DNA from: Exiguobacterium aurantiacum
GTDB lineage: Bacteria > Bacillota > Bacilli > Exiguobacteriales > Exiguobacteriaceae
Direction of reading: 5' to 3'
Assembly: GCF_001766415.1 (NCBI RefSeq)
Contig: NZ_MKXO01000005.1
Span: 148,370-212,369 of the forward strand
Length of the DNA stretch: 64,000 nt
Made by a program: the position numbers and the translations under genes
Notes under the pieces: model-generated
What the model was told of the DNA's origin: nothing
Databases searched by the model: none
Seen by the model: only the letters and a program-made list of their open reading frames with translations
Part shown: in pieces, positions 33,987-42,296 of the stretch
How the letters are laid out: every line of letters begins with the position of its first letter
How positions within the stretch are numbered: the first letter of the stretch is position 1

Positions 33987-35627
33987 TTGACGATTTTTGA
34001 ATGGATTACAGCACTTGTGCCAATTTTGGCTGTGCTTGTATTATTGGTTATTATGCGTTTACCAGCATCGGTTGCGATGCCACTCTCGCTCCTGTTGACG
34101 GCGCTACTTGCGTTCTTCGTCTGGGAACTTGATGCAACCCGCATTACAGCGGCAGTGTTACAAGGAATCGTCATCGCGATCACGGCAGCGTGGATCGTGT
34201 ATGGCGCGATCGGGATGATGAATACGATGAAAGAGGGCGGCGGTATGAACGCCATCCGTTCCGGTTTTGTCACCATCACACCGGATCCGCGGATTCAAGT
34301 CCTCATCGTCGGCTGGTTGTTCGTTTCGTTCATTGAAGGTGCTTCAGGCTTTGGGACACCGGCGACGGTGGCGGCCCCGCTATTGATCGCACTAGGTTTC
34401 CCGCCGATTGCGGCTGTTGTCATCGCCTTGTCGGCCGACGTATCAGCCGTCACGTTCGGTGCAGTCGGGACACCGGCTTTGATCGGGATCGGTAACGGAC
34501 TCTCGCTCGATGTGAGCAAACCGGAATCAATCGAATTTTTAACAAGTGTCGTCTTACAGACGGTATTGATCGATATGCTCGTTGGTCTTTTTATCCCGTT
34601 CATTTTGATTTTGATGCTGACTCGATTCTTTAGTAAAGCGAAGTCGGTCAAACCCGCATTCGAAGTATTGCCGATCGCCCTTGTGGCGGCTCTCGTCTAC
34701 AGCGTTCCGGCTTACATTTGGACGCTCATCCTCGGATTTGAATTTGGGGGCATGCTCGGTGGCTTGACCGGTCTTGTGATTCTCGTCGCGATGGCACGAA
34801 AAGGTATTCTCATGCCAAAACGGATTTGGACGTTTGACGGTTACGCCGACGAGCTCGATCAACCGGTTGAACAGCCGACAGTCGGGAAAGGGAAACGTGA
34901 ACTTCCGCAGTGGAAAGCATGGGCCCCTTACTTGATTTTGACGATCTTCCTCATCTTGACACGGACGGTCCCGTTCTTGAACGAGTTGACGCGCAGTGTC
35001 CGGATCGACCTCCCGAACATTTTAGGAGTAGAAGGAATCTCGACGTCGTGGGAGCCGTTCTATTCACCAGGGTTCATGTTCATCTTGACGATGATTGCGA
35101 CGTTCTTCTTGCACAATATGAGTTGGTCGCAAGTGACGTCGGTCTTTAAAGCGACGACACTCGGCATCGGCGGAACGTTAATTACGCTTGCGGCGTCAGT
35201 TCCAATGGTTCGAATCTTTATCCATTCAGAGAATGGCGGAGCTGGACTCGCATCGATGCCAGTCGAACTCGCGACGGCTGCAGCGGACACGTTTGGTGGC
35301 GTTTGGCCGCTTGTCGCGCCGTGGATCGGGGCGCTCGGAGCGTTTGTATCGGGATCGGCCACGTTCTCGAACATGATGTTCTCGAGCTTGACGACAAATG
35401 TCGCCGATTCGGTCGGGATGAGTGAGACGCTCGCCTTATCGATGCAGATGGCCGGCGCGAACGCTGGTAACATGATCTGTGTGCTGAACGTCGTCGCGGT
35501 CGCTTCGGTCGCGGGTCTGCTCGGTAAAGAAGGAACGATCATTCGCTACACGCTCATGCCGATGATCTACTATGTGACAGCAACAGGAATCGTCGGGATG
35601 ATTCTCGCGACGTTCTTCTTAAACTGA
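33987..35627 (+). CDS. lctP: L-lactate permease (LctP family)
   Basis: Proton-coupled uptake of lactate or glycolate across the membrane. About twelve to fourteen membrane segments; family motifs FIEGASGFGTPATVAAPLLIALGF, GNGLSLDVSKPES and FVSGSATFSNMMFSS, NAGNMICVLNVVAVASV near the C-terminus. 546 aa. TTG start with AAAAGGTGGG about 6 bases upstream. It lies 50 bases after recX; no separate promoter was seen. Confidence 0.9.
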   Translation: MTIFEWITALVPILAVLVLLVIMRLPASVAMPLSLLLTALLAFFVWELDATRITAAVLQGIVIAITAAWIVYGAIGMMNTMKEGGGMNAIRSGFVTITPDPRIQVLIVGWLFVSFIEGASGFGTPATVAAPLLIALGFPPIAAVVIALSADVSAVTFGAVGTPALIGIGNGLSLDVSKPESIEFLTSVVLQTVLIDMLVGLFIPFILILMLTRFFSKAKSVKPAFEVLPIALVAALVYSVPAYIWTLILGFEFGGMLGGLTGLVILVAMARKGILMPKRIWTFDGYADELDQPVEQPTVGKGKRELPQWKAWAPYLILTIFLILTRTVPFLNELTRSVRIDLPNILGVEGISTSWEPFYSPGFMFILTMIATFFLHNMSWSQVTSVFKATTLGIGGTLITLAASVPMVRIFIHSENGGAGLASMPVELATAAADTFGGVWPLVAPWIGALGAFVSGSATFSNMMFSSLTTNVADSVGMSETLALSMQMAGANAGNMICVLNVVAVASVAGLLGKEGTIIRYTLMPMIYYVTATGIVGMILATFFLN

Positions 35628-35657
35628 AACAAGTTACAATATTTTTACAAAAAAATA

Positions 35658-35687
35658 TTGACAATTTTCTGAACAGTCTGCTAAGGT
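35658..35687 (+). promoter_or_regulatory. Promoter of the bmrCD-rtcB leader
   Basis: TTGACA (35658-35663), 18-base spacer ending in TGC, then TAAGGT: an extended -10 with a perfect -35. An AT-rich inverted repeat (lctP terminator candidate) overlaps the -35. Confidence 0.5.
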
Positions 35688-35726
35688 TTTAGTAGATTTT
35701 CAAACTATGAAGAGAGAGGAGCCAGC

Positions 35727-35798
35727 ATGATGAAGTACTTGACTACACTACAACGCACACACACAACATCATATGGCTACTCGTATTTGACTGCGTAA
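35727..35798 (+). CDS. 23-aa leader peptide of the bmrCD-rtcB operon
   Basis: AGAGAGGAG lies about 5 bases before two ATGs; the peptide reads MMKYLTTLQRTHTTSYGYSYLTA and ends at TAA 35798. It is rich in Thr and Tyr (YGYSY near the end). In B. subtilis the homologous bmrC-bmrD pair is preceded by a leader ORF (bmrB) that controls transcription by ribosome-mediated attenuation. Codons 1-4 here contain GATGAAGTAC, complementary to the terminator 5' arm. The peptide itself need not resemble BmrB. Confidence 0.65.
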   Translation: MMKYLTTLQRTHTTSYGYSYLTA

Positions 35799-35858
35799 CA
35801 CGGCAGCTGGATAGGGGTAGTGTCCTTTCCCTGACCATGCAAATGACTGAAGACTTTC

Positions 35859-35908
35859 AAGCGTACTTCATCCGATTGGTTGCACAATCAGGTGGAGTGC
35901 GCTTTTTT
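35859..35908 (+). promoter_or_regulatory. Attenuator (terminator with alternative pairing) before bmrC
   Basis: AAGCGTACTTC pairs fully (with G-U pairs) with GGAGTGCGCTT, extended inside by GATTG/CAATC, and is followed by a T-run. GTACTTCATC (35863-35872) in the 5' arm is exactly complementary to GATGAAGTAC (35729-35738) in the leader ORF, so the two pairings exclude each other. Confidence 0.7.
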
Positions 35909-35942
35909 GCGTGCTCGGAAAGGACGGAAGGGGGAATCAGTC

Positions 35943-37667
35943 GTGAAACTGATTAAACAATTGGATTGGTTTATTAAGAGGCAGAAACGAACGTATGTCA
36001 TTGCGATCATTTTGCTCATCATTACCGGGGTCATCGATATGCTCCCGCCATGGATTATCGGGCAAGCGATCGATGCAATCCGTGAAGGAAGTTTGACGAC
36101 GGAACGGCTCATCACAATCGTCGGCTCACTGCTAGGCATCATGGTGTTATCGTACGTTTTATCGTACTTGTGGATCGCGCGTCTATTCGGGACGGCGTTC
36201 CTGCTCGAGAAAAAACTGCGGGCCCGATTCTTCGGGTATTTGCTCAAACAGACGCCGCGGTTTTATCAACAGCACCGCACCGGGGACTTGATGGCGCTCG
36301 CGACGAATGATTTGAAAGCGGTTGAACGGACGGCCGGTTTCGGTGTCATGACGCTCGTCGATTCGTTCAACATGACACTGATCGCATTGACGATCATGGG
36401 GGTGTTCATCGATTGGAAATTGACGCTTGCGGCACTGTTGCCGATGCCGTTACTTGCCTGGTCGATGAATAAGCTTGGCCGTCAAATTCACGCTCGCTTC
36501 ACCGCGGCGCAAGATTCGTTCGGCGTTATGAACGACCAAGTCGTTGAATCGATTTCAGGACTTCGCGTCATCCGTTCGTTCGTGCAAGAAGAAGCGGATA
36601 CGAAGAAGTTCGATACGATCACCGACGACGTCATGGCGAAAAACATGCACGTCGCCAAAATCGACGTCTTGTTCGAACCGGTTATCAAATTGCTCGTCGG
36701 TTTGAGTTACTTGATCGGCTTGTCGTTCGGGACGTACCTCGTCTTTACGAATGACATCACGCTCGGTCAACTCGTCTCGTTCAACATTTATCTCGGGATG
36801 CTCATTTGGCCGATGTACGCGTTCGGTGAGTTGATCAACGTCGTCCAACGCGGGACGGCGAGCTTAGAGCGGATTGAAGCGACGATGAACGAAGCGCCGG
36901 ACGTCGTCTCGAACGGCACGGTGCAAGTCGACGTGCCAGAGAAGATCACCTTCAAATCGTTATCGTTCCGCTATCCGGGTGCGAGCCGCCCGTCGCTCGA
37001 AGACATCGTACTCCACGTATCACGCGGAGAAACGATCGGAATCGTCGGACCGACCGGGGCCGGCAAAACGACGCTCCTGCGTCAGCTGATCCGCGAATAT
37101 CCAATCGATGACTCTTTGCTCGTCAACGGGATCCCGGTTCACAAAATTAAACTCGACACGGTACGAGGTTGGAGCGGTTACGTGTCACAAGAACATCTAT
37201 TGTTCTCGAAGACGGTCCGCGACAACATCTTGTTCGGGGCCGATGACGCGACCGAAGCCGACCTCGAGACGGCGATTCGGCTTGCGGCGTTTGATACCGA
37301 TATCGAGCATTTAGAGAACGGGCTCGATACGGTCGTCGGCGAGCAAGGGGTCATGCTGTCAGGCGGACAGAAACAACGTCTGTCGATTGCGCGTGCGCTC
37401 TTGAAAGACCCAGAGATTTTATTGCTCGACGATTCGCTCTCGGCGGTCGATGCGAAAACGGAAGCCCGAATCATCGATTCGGTCCGGACGAGCCGTGCCG
37501 AACAGACGACGTTCATCGTCGCGCACCGCTTGTCTGCCGTTTCCCACGCTGATCAAATCCTTGTCTTGCAAGACGGTCGCGTCACTGAACGCGGCACACA
37601 TGACCAACTGATGAAACAGCACGGTTGGTATTTCGAACAGTTCAATCGACAAGGAGAGACGGAGTAA
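35943..37667 (+). CDS. bmrC: Heterodimeric multidrug ABC exporter subunit BmrC
   Basis: Half-transporter with six membrane helices (residues about 15-300) and an ATPase domain: Walker A GPTGAGKT, signature LSGGQKQR, Walker B ILLLDDSLSAVD. The catalytic Glu after Walker B is Asp, the hallmark of the degenerate-site partner in BmrCD-type heterodimers. The GTG at 35943 has GAAGGGGG upstream; a longer reading to 35880 starts inside the terminator hairpin. 574 aa. Followed 24 bases later by bmrD. Confidence 0.88.
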   Translation: MKLIKQLDWFIKRQKRTYVIAIILLIITGVIDMLPPWIIGQAIDAIREGSLTTERLITIVGSLLGIMVLSYVLSYLWIARLFGTAFLLEKKLRARFFGYLLKQTPRFYQQHRTGDLMALATNDLKAVERTAGFGVMTLVDSFNMTLIALTIMGVFIDWKLTLAALLPMPLLAWSMNKLGRQIHARFTAAQDSFGVMNDQVVESISGLRVIRSFVQEEADTKKFDTITDDVMAKNMHVAKIDVLFEPVIKLLVGLSYLIGLSFGTYLVFTNDITLGQLVSFNIYLGMLIWPMYAFGELINVVQRGTASLERIEATMNEAPDVVSNGTVQVDVPEKITFKSLSFRYPGASRPSLEDIVLHVSRGETIGIVGPTGAGKTTLLRQLIREYPIDDSLLVNGIPVHKIKLDTVRGWSGYVSQEHLLFSKTVRDNILFGADDATEADLETAIRLAAFDTDIEHLENGLDTVVGEQGVMLSGGQKQRLSIARALLKDPEILLLDDSLSAVDAKTEARIIDSVRTSRAEQTTFIVAHRLSAVSHADQILVLQDGRVTERGTHDQLMKQHGWYFEQFNRQGETE

Positions 37668-37691
37668 TCCGTACGAAAGGGGGAATCTCTT

Positions 37692-39737
37692 ATGATCGAT
37701 CAACACGAATTAGATCCGGTCCGCAGGAAAAAGACGATTCGCTCACTCGTTGGCTATGCCAAACAAGTGAAGCGCTCGATTTTCCTCGGGTTGATCCTAC
37801 TCTTTTTAGCGGTCGGCGCAGAACTTGCGGGACCGTATATCGCAAAAATTATCATCGATGACCATATCGTCGCTATCGAGCGCGACTGGGTTCAAGTCGA
37901 GGCCGGGGGCAGTGTCTCGTTTGACGGCAATAACTATGAGAAAGAGACGCGGTTGGACGGGCAAGACGTCGTCCGTCCCGTCTCGATCGTTCAGACGACC
38001 GAAGGCTACTATCTCGTACCGGACGCCGTCATGAGCGGTGGGGTCAGAGAAGTCGATAACGGTGTCTTGACCATCACGCGGAGTGAGGAGACAGCGACGT
38101 ACGACAACATCGTGCCGTTGTCTTCGACCGACGTCTTCCAGTTTTATGAGACGGATCTTCGGGCCGTCCTCGTCTTATCTGCCATCTACGTCGTCCTGTT
38201 GCTCATCGCAGCAGGTCTCAACTGGGGGCAACAGATGCTCCTGCAACGTTCGGCGCATACAATCGTCAAGACGATGCGCCTTGACGTCATGCGGCATTTG
38301 CAGACGATTCCAGTCCGTTACTTTGACCAGACGCCGATCGGGAAAATCGTCAGCCGGGTCACGAACGATACGGAGACGATTCGTGATTTGTATTTGGGCG
38401 TTCTCGCCCGCGTCTTCCAAAGCGTCGTCATGATGATCGGTGTTTTGATCGCCATGTTCTTCCTAGACGTTCGCCTCGGACTCGTCTCGCTCATCATCAT
38501 CCCGGTCGTCATCGTCTGGGTGAAGTTGTTCCAGCGTCTCTCGACCCGGAACAACTTTAAAGTCCGGGCGCTCGTCGCCGATATGAACGCACAATTGAAC
38601 GAGAGCATCCAAACGATGCCGATCATTCAATCGTATGTGCGTGAAGACCTCGTCTATGATGAGTTCGATGTCAAGAACAGCGACAACTTCCAGACACGCC
38701 GGAAACTGTTGAAGCTCGACGCCCTTATGTCGCACAACTTGGTCAACTTCTTCCGCAACATGGCACTCGCGCTCCTCATTTGGGTCGTTGGTGCGCAAAC
38801 GCTCGGAACGGGCAGTGTGCTCACGCTCGGGATACTTTACGCCTACATCGATTACGTGTCCCGTATTTTTGAGCCGGTGACGCAAATTATGAACCAGTTG
38901 TCACCGCTCCAACAAGCGCTCGTTTCAGCGGACCGAATGTTCCAACTGCTCGACGAGAAAGGCGAAAACGTCTCGTCTGAACGCATTCCGCGCTTTAATG
39001 GCGAAGTCGTGTTCGACAACGTGACGTTCAGCTATGAGGCTGGAAAGCCCGTGTTACAACAGATCGACATTCAAGCTGCACCTGGTGAAACGGTCGCACT
39101 CGTCGGCCACACCGGCAGCGGTAAGAGTTCGATCATGAACTTGCTCATGCGCTTTTATGATCCGTCTTCAGGAAAACTTTGCATCGACGGGGTAGACGTG
39201 ACGACACTTCCGACGCAAGCCGTTCGGGACCATCTCGGCATCGTGTTGCAAGACCCGTTCTTGTTCACGGGCTCGATTCGGACGAACGTGACGCTCGGTG
39301 ATGAGACCATTCCTGATGAACGGATTTGGCAAGCGTTGACGGCGGTCGGTGCCGACCGGTTCGTCAAGCAGTTGCCGCAAGGACTCGACGAGCCGGTCAT
39401 TGAGCGCGGCGCTTCACTTTCGAGTGGAGAGCGACAATTGATCAGTTTCGCCCGGGCGCTCGTGTTTGACCCGGCCATCCTCGTCCTTGACGAGGCGACT
39501 GCTAGTGTCGACTCAGAGACAGAGGCGCTCATCCAAGACGCGCTGAAGACGCTCACATACGGACGCACGACGTTCGTCATCGCGCACCGATTGTCGACGA
39601 TTCGTGAGGCCGATCAAATCCTCGTCCTCGACCACGGTCAAATCATCGAGCGCGGGAATCACCAGTCACTCATCGCTGACGGCGGCGTCTACGCCCGGAT
39701 GCATGAGTTGCAAAGTAAACAGCAAGTGATCAGCTGA
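37692..39737 (+). CDS. bmrD: Heterodimeric multidrug ABC exporter subunit BmrD
   Basis: Partner half-transporter. Longer than usual (681 aa) because of an extra extracellular stretch of about 100 residues between helices 1 and 2 (residues about 55-150), as in B. subtilis BmrD. ATPase domain: Walker A GHTGSGKSS, altered signature LSSGERQ, Walker B ILVLDEATASVD with the catalytic Glu. Good SD (AAAGGGGG). The rtcB gene begins 14 bases after its stop with no terminator between. Confidence 0.88.
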   Translation: MIDQHELDPVRRKKTIRSLVGYAKQVKRSIFLGLILLFLAVGAELAGPYIAKIIIDDHIVAIERDWVQVEAGGSVSFDGNNYEKETRLDGQDVVRPVSIVQTTEGYYLVPDAVMSGGVREVDNGVLTITRSEETATYDNIVPLSSTDVFQFYETDLRAVLVLSAIYVVLLLIAAGLNWGQQMLLQRSAHTIVKTMRLDVMRHLQTIPVRYFDQTPIGKIVSRVTNDTETIRDLYLGVLARVFQSVVMMIGVLIAMFFLDVRLGLVSLIIIPVVIVWVKLFQRLSTRNNFKVRALVADMNAQLNESIQTMPIIQSYVREDLVYDEFDVKNSDNFQTRRKLLKLDALMSHNLVNFFRNMALALLIWVVGAQTLGTGSVLTLGILYAYIDYVSRIFEPVTQIMNQLSPLQQALVSADRMFQLLDEKGENVSSERIPRFNGEVVFDNVTFSYEAGKPVLQQIDIQAAPGETVALVGHTGSGKSSIMNLLMRFYDPSSGKLCIDGVDVTTLPTQAVRDHLGIVLQDPFLFTGSIRTNVTLGDETIPDERIWQALTAVGADRFVKQLPQGLDEPVIERGASLSSGERQLISFARALVFDPAILVLDEATASVDSETEALIQDALKTLTYGRTTFVIAHRLSTIREADQILVLDHGQIIERGNHQSLIADGGVYARMHELQSKQQVIS

Positions 39738-39750
39738 GAAAGGAGACGTT

Positions 39751-40929
39751 ATGGAGATCATCGGCAAATATAATCAAGCTACAGTCTTCAATGAACGGAT
39801 TGACGATATGACGCGTGCACAGATTCAAACGCTCGTCGACCAACCGTTCACGGAAGGGGCAGCGATTCGAATCATGCCGGATATGCATGCCGGCAAAGGC
39901 TCGGTCGTCGGGACGACGATGACGATTCACGACAAAATCGTACCGAACCTCGTCGGTGTCGATCTCGGGTGTGGCATGCTTTGCACCGAGATCAATGTGA
40001 AGCGGATTGACTTTCAAAAACTTGACGATATGATTCGTCAACTTGTTCCGAGTGGGATGAACATCCGGGAGTCGGCGCATTCATACGCGTCAAAGATTCC
40101 GCTAGAAGACGTTCGCGCCCCGTATAAGCTAGACCGGGCGTTACGCTCGGTCGGAACACTTGGCTCGGGCAATCATTTCATTGAGGTGAACCGTGATGAT
40201 CATGGACGGACGTTTCTCGTCATCCATTCGGGTTCACGCCACCTCGGTGTCCAAATTGCAGAACACTATCAGCAGCGAGCGATCCGTCATATGATGGATA
40301 CGACAGAAGTACAGAATGAGATCGAGCGTTTGAAAGAAACTGGACGCGAAAGTGATATTCAAGCTTATCTCGAGTACGCGAAGGCGGCGAAAGAAGGATT
40401 GCGAGACCTCGCTTATATCGAAGGTACAGATATGGACGACTACATGCATGACGTTCGGATTGCCCAACAATACGCGGCAAGTAACCGACTGGCGATGACC
40501 GATGTCATCGTCGAAGCGATGAACTGGAACGTCGTCGATCAGTTCGATACGGTGCATAACTATATCGATCACGACGACATGATCCTCAGAAAAGGGGCGA
40601 TTTCCGCAAAAGCCGGAGAGCGCGTCATCATCCCGATGAACATGCGTGACGGGTCGCTCATCTGTACCGGAAAAGGCAACCCGGACTGGAACTTCTCAGG
40701 TCCGCATGGCGCCGGGCGCATCATGTCGCGCTCAGCGGCACGAAAACGCGTCGACTTCAACGAATTTAAAAAATCGATGGAAGGCGTCTGGTCGAGCTCG
40801 GTTCGGAAGTCGACAATTGATGAATCACCGTTCGTCTATAAATCGATGAAAGAGATTGTGCGCTATATTGAACCGGCCGTCACGATTGATCAACTGATTA
40901 AACCGCTTTATAACTTCAAGGCGAACTGA
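39751..40929 (+). CDS. rtcB: RtcB-type RNA ligase
   Basis: GTP-dependent ligase joining 2',3'-cyclic phosphate or 3'-phosphate to 5'-OH RNA ends. Metal and catalytic residues are visible: Asp71/Cys74 (GVDLGCGM), Asn141/His142 (GSGNHF), His159 (VIHSGSRH), His269 (VHNYID) and the guanylylated His319 (GPHGAGR). 392 aa, the shorter bacterial type. AAAGGAG lies 6 bases before the ATG; only 14 bases separate it from bmrD, so it shares that operon and its attenuator. No archease gene is nearby. Confidence 0.9.
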   Translation: MEIIGKYNQATVFNERIDDMTRAQIQTLVDQPFTEGAAIRIMPDMHAGKGSVVGTTMTIHDKIVPNLVGVDLGCGMLCTEINVKRIDFQKLDDMIRQLVPSGMNIRESAHSYASKIPLEDVRAPYKLDRALRSVGTLGSGNHFIEVNRDDHGRTFLVIHSGSRHLGVQIAEHYQQRAIRHMMDTTEVQNEIERLKETGRESDIQAYLEYAKAAKEGLRDLAYIEGTDMDDYMHDVRIAQQYAASNRLAMTDVIVEAMNWNVVDQFDTVHNYIDHDDMILRKGAISAKAGERVIIPMNMRDGSLICTGKGNPDWNFSGPHGAGRIMSRSAARKRVDFNEFKKSMEGVWSSSVRKSTIDESPFVYKSMKEIVRYIEPAVTIDQLIKPLYNFKAN

Positions 40930-40996
40930 ACATTATTCAGTTTCGCCTTTTTCTTTTACTCGGAAAATCTGATACGCTACAAGTGAGGTGAACGAA

Positions 40997-41311
40997 ATGG
41001 AAAAACGGTTGAGTGCGTTATCAAAGTATGAGCTCGAGCAAGAAATTCGTGACTTGCATGAGCGGAAACGAAAAGCCGAACAGATGGGTATGGTGAGTGA
41101 GATTGAGGTCGTGCTTCGCCGCATCGCCATCGCGGAGAGTTATTTGATTGATCCGGCATCGTTCAAACCAGGTACGACGTATATCGTCACCTACAATAAT
41201 CGTCCGTTCCGATTGAAGTTTGTCAACGGCGTCATGGGTTGGGGAACGTTTGAAGGAGAAGCGATGGAACATGCGATCCCGCTCTCTGAGCTATCGGAGG
41301 TGCGCGTATGA
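40997..41311 (+). CDS. yfhH: YfhH (DUF1811) protein
   Basis: Matches remembered B. subtilis YfhH in layout: MEKR start, a helical region (LSKYELEQEIRDLHERKRKAEQMG), SYLIDPASFKPGTTY and a beta C-terminal part with FVNGVMGWG and IPLSELSEV. Function unknown; possibly a small cytoplasmic adaptor. ATG 40997 has GAGGTG six bases upstream. 104 aa. Overlaps yfhJ by four bases. In B. subtilis it follows recX; here lctP, bmrCD and rtcB lie between. Confidence 0.82.
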   Translation: MEKRLSALSKYELEQEIRDLHERKRKAEQMGMVSEIEVVLRRIAIAESYLIDPASFKPGTTYIVTYNNRPFRLKFVNGVMGWGTFEGEAMEHAIPLSELSEVRV

Positions 41312-41577
41312 ACCGGTCAGACCAATACAAGCGGTTGGCAGAAATCTTAAGAGACAAGAACGACTTGTTGAATGAAGACGAGGCGTTAACGTGGGTTGAA
41401 GTGTTGTGGGAAGATTTTGAGACGACACTCGCCCGCGCTGGTGAACCGTACCCAGGGGAGGCAAAGTCGTTCCAATACGTCGTTCAACAAATCGATGCGT
41501 ACGGGGCGCAATTACACTTATTTCAAACGAAAAATGAAAAATTCAAACACCTGATTTCGAAACGGGATCTCCACTAA
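41308..41577 (+). CDS. yfhJ: YfhJ, WVELL-family protein
   Basis: Small soluble protein with the family core LTWVEVLWEDFETTLARAGEPYPG near residue 27, where the WVELL motif reads WVEVL, and a C-terminal YGAQLHLF...KFKHLI. 89 aa. Function unknown. Start overlaps the yfhH stop (ATGA), and a terminator follows directly. Confidence 0.82.
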   Translation: MNRSDQYKRLAEILRDKNDLLNEDEALTWVEVLWEDFETTLARAGEPYPGEAKSFQYVVQQIDAYGAQLHLFQTKNEKFKHLISKRDLH

Positions 41578-41606
41578 AAAATCACGCGATTCTTGCGTGA
41601 TTTTTT
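41576..41606 (+). terminator. yfhJ terminator
   Basis: AAAAAATCACGC pairs with GCGTGATTTTTT around a 7-base loop, directly at the yfhJ stop. Confidence 0.85.
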
Positions 41607-41608
41607 GC

Positions 41609-41636
41609 TTGCAAACGTGGTACAGTTGGTTATAAT
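41609..41636 (+). promoter_or_regulatory. Promoter of the polyamine operon
   Basis: TTGCAA (41609-41614), 16-base spacer, perfect TATAAT (41631-41636), just after the yfhJ terminator. Confidence 0.65.
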
Positions 41637-41674
41637 AAAAGTCGCTATTTGTTTGCTTTAGAGTTGAGTATTTA

Positions 41675-41723
41675 TAAACTTTCTTTAGTAAGTATCATGT
41701 ATCACTAAACTTTCCTTAGAAAG
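41675..41723. promoter_or_regulatory. Duplicated operator before the cupin regulator
   Basis: Two direct copies of TAAACTTTCyTTAGwAAG lie at 41675-41692 and 41706-41723, 31 bases apart (three helical turns). Each contains an inverted repeat CTTTC-N4-GAAAG (perfect in the second). The second ends just before the regulator's SD. It suits autoregulation by a dimeric HTH repressor. Confidence 0.6.
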
Positions 41724-41740
41724 GGAAGGAGGAATACAGT

Positions 41741-42280
41741 TTGGAAGTCGGTCAAAACATTAAACGACTCCGCGTCAAAAAAGGGTTGACCCAAGAAGAG
41801 TTGGCGGAACGTACCGATTTAAGTAAAGGTTATATTTCTCAAATCGAGCGTGATTTGAGTTCTCCTTCGCTTGAGACGCTGTTTGATTTGTTAGAAGTGC
41901 TTGGATGTTCGCCTAAAGAGTTTTTCGATGAGGAAATCAATCAAAAAGTCGTCTATACGGAAGACGACCGCACGGTATATGTCGACGAGAATCGGCTGTA
42001 TCGGACGGAGTGGCTCATCCCAGAATCCAATGAGAAAGAGATGGAACCGATTCTCCTCACGTTCTCAAAACAAGGGGAGTTCAAACGGTACGAGCCGTCA
42101 CGCGCGGAGACGTTCGTTTACGTACTGTCCGGCCGCGTCGCCCTCAAGCTAGGGAACCACACGTACTTCGCCAAACCGGGCGAGACGTTGTACTACGTCG
42201 CTTCAGACGCGCATCAGCTCGTCAACGATTTTGATGGCGCAAGCGAGTGTCTCGTCGTCGCCACACATTCGTATTTATAA
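41741..42280 (+). CDS. XRE-cupin transcriptional regulator (PuuR type)
   Basis: N-terminal helix-turn-helix (residues about 6-62: [41 protein letters not shown]) and a C-terminal cupin (about 110-175) that would bind a small ligand, probably a polyamine given the four pot genes that follow. TTG start with GGAGG about 8 bases upstream. 179 aa. A duplicated operator lies upstream. potA begins 17 bases after the stop. Confidence 0.88.
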   Translation: MEVGQNIKRLRVKKGLTQEELAERTDLSKGYISQIERDLSSPSLETLFDLLEVLGCSPKEFFDEEINQKVVYTEDDRTVYVDENRLYRTEWLIPESNEKEMEPILLTFSKQGEFKRYEPSRAETFVYVLSGRVALKLGNHTYFAKPGETLYYVASDAHQLVNDFDGASECLVVATHSYL

Positions 42281-42296
42281 CAAGGGAGGAAACCAA

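Noticed and set aside
35636..35660. AT-only inverted repeat after lctP
   Set aside because: It may end lctP transcripts, but the stem is only A-T pairs and overlaps the next promoter, so I did not call it a terminator.
35880..35942. N-terminal extension of BmrC
   Set aside because: It would be translated from the attenuator hairpin; GTG 35943 has a strong SD and gives the family N-terminus.
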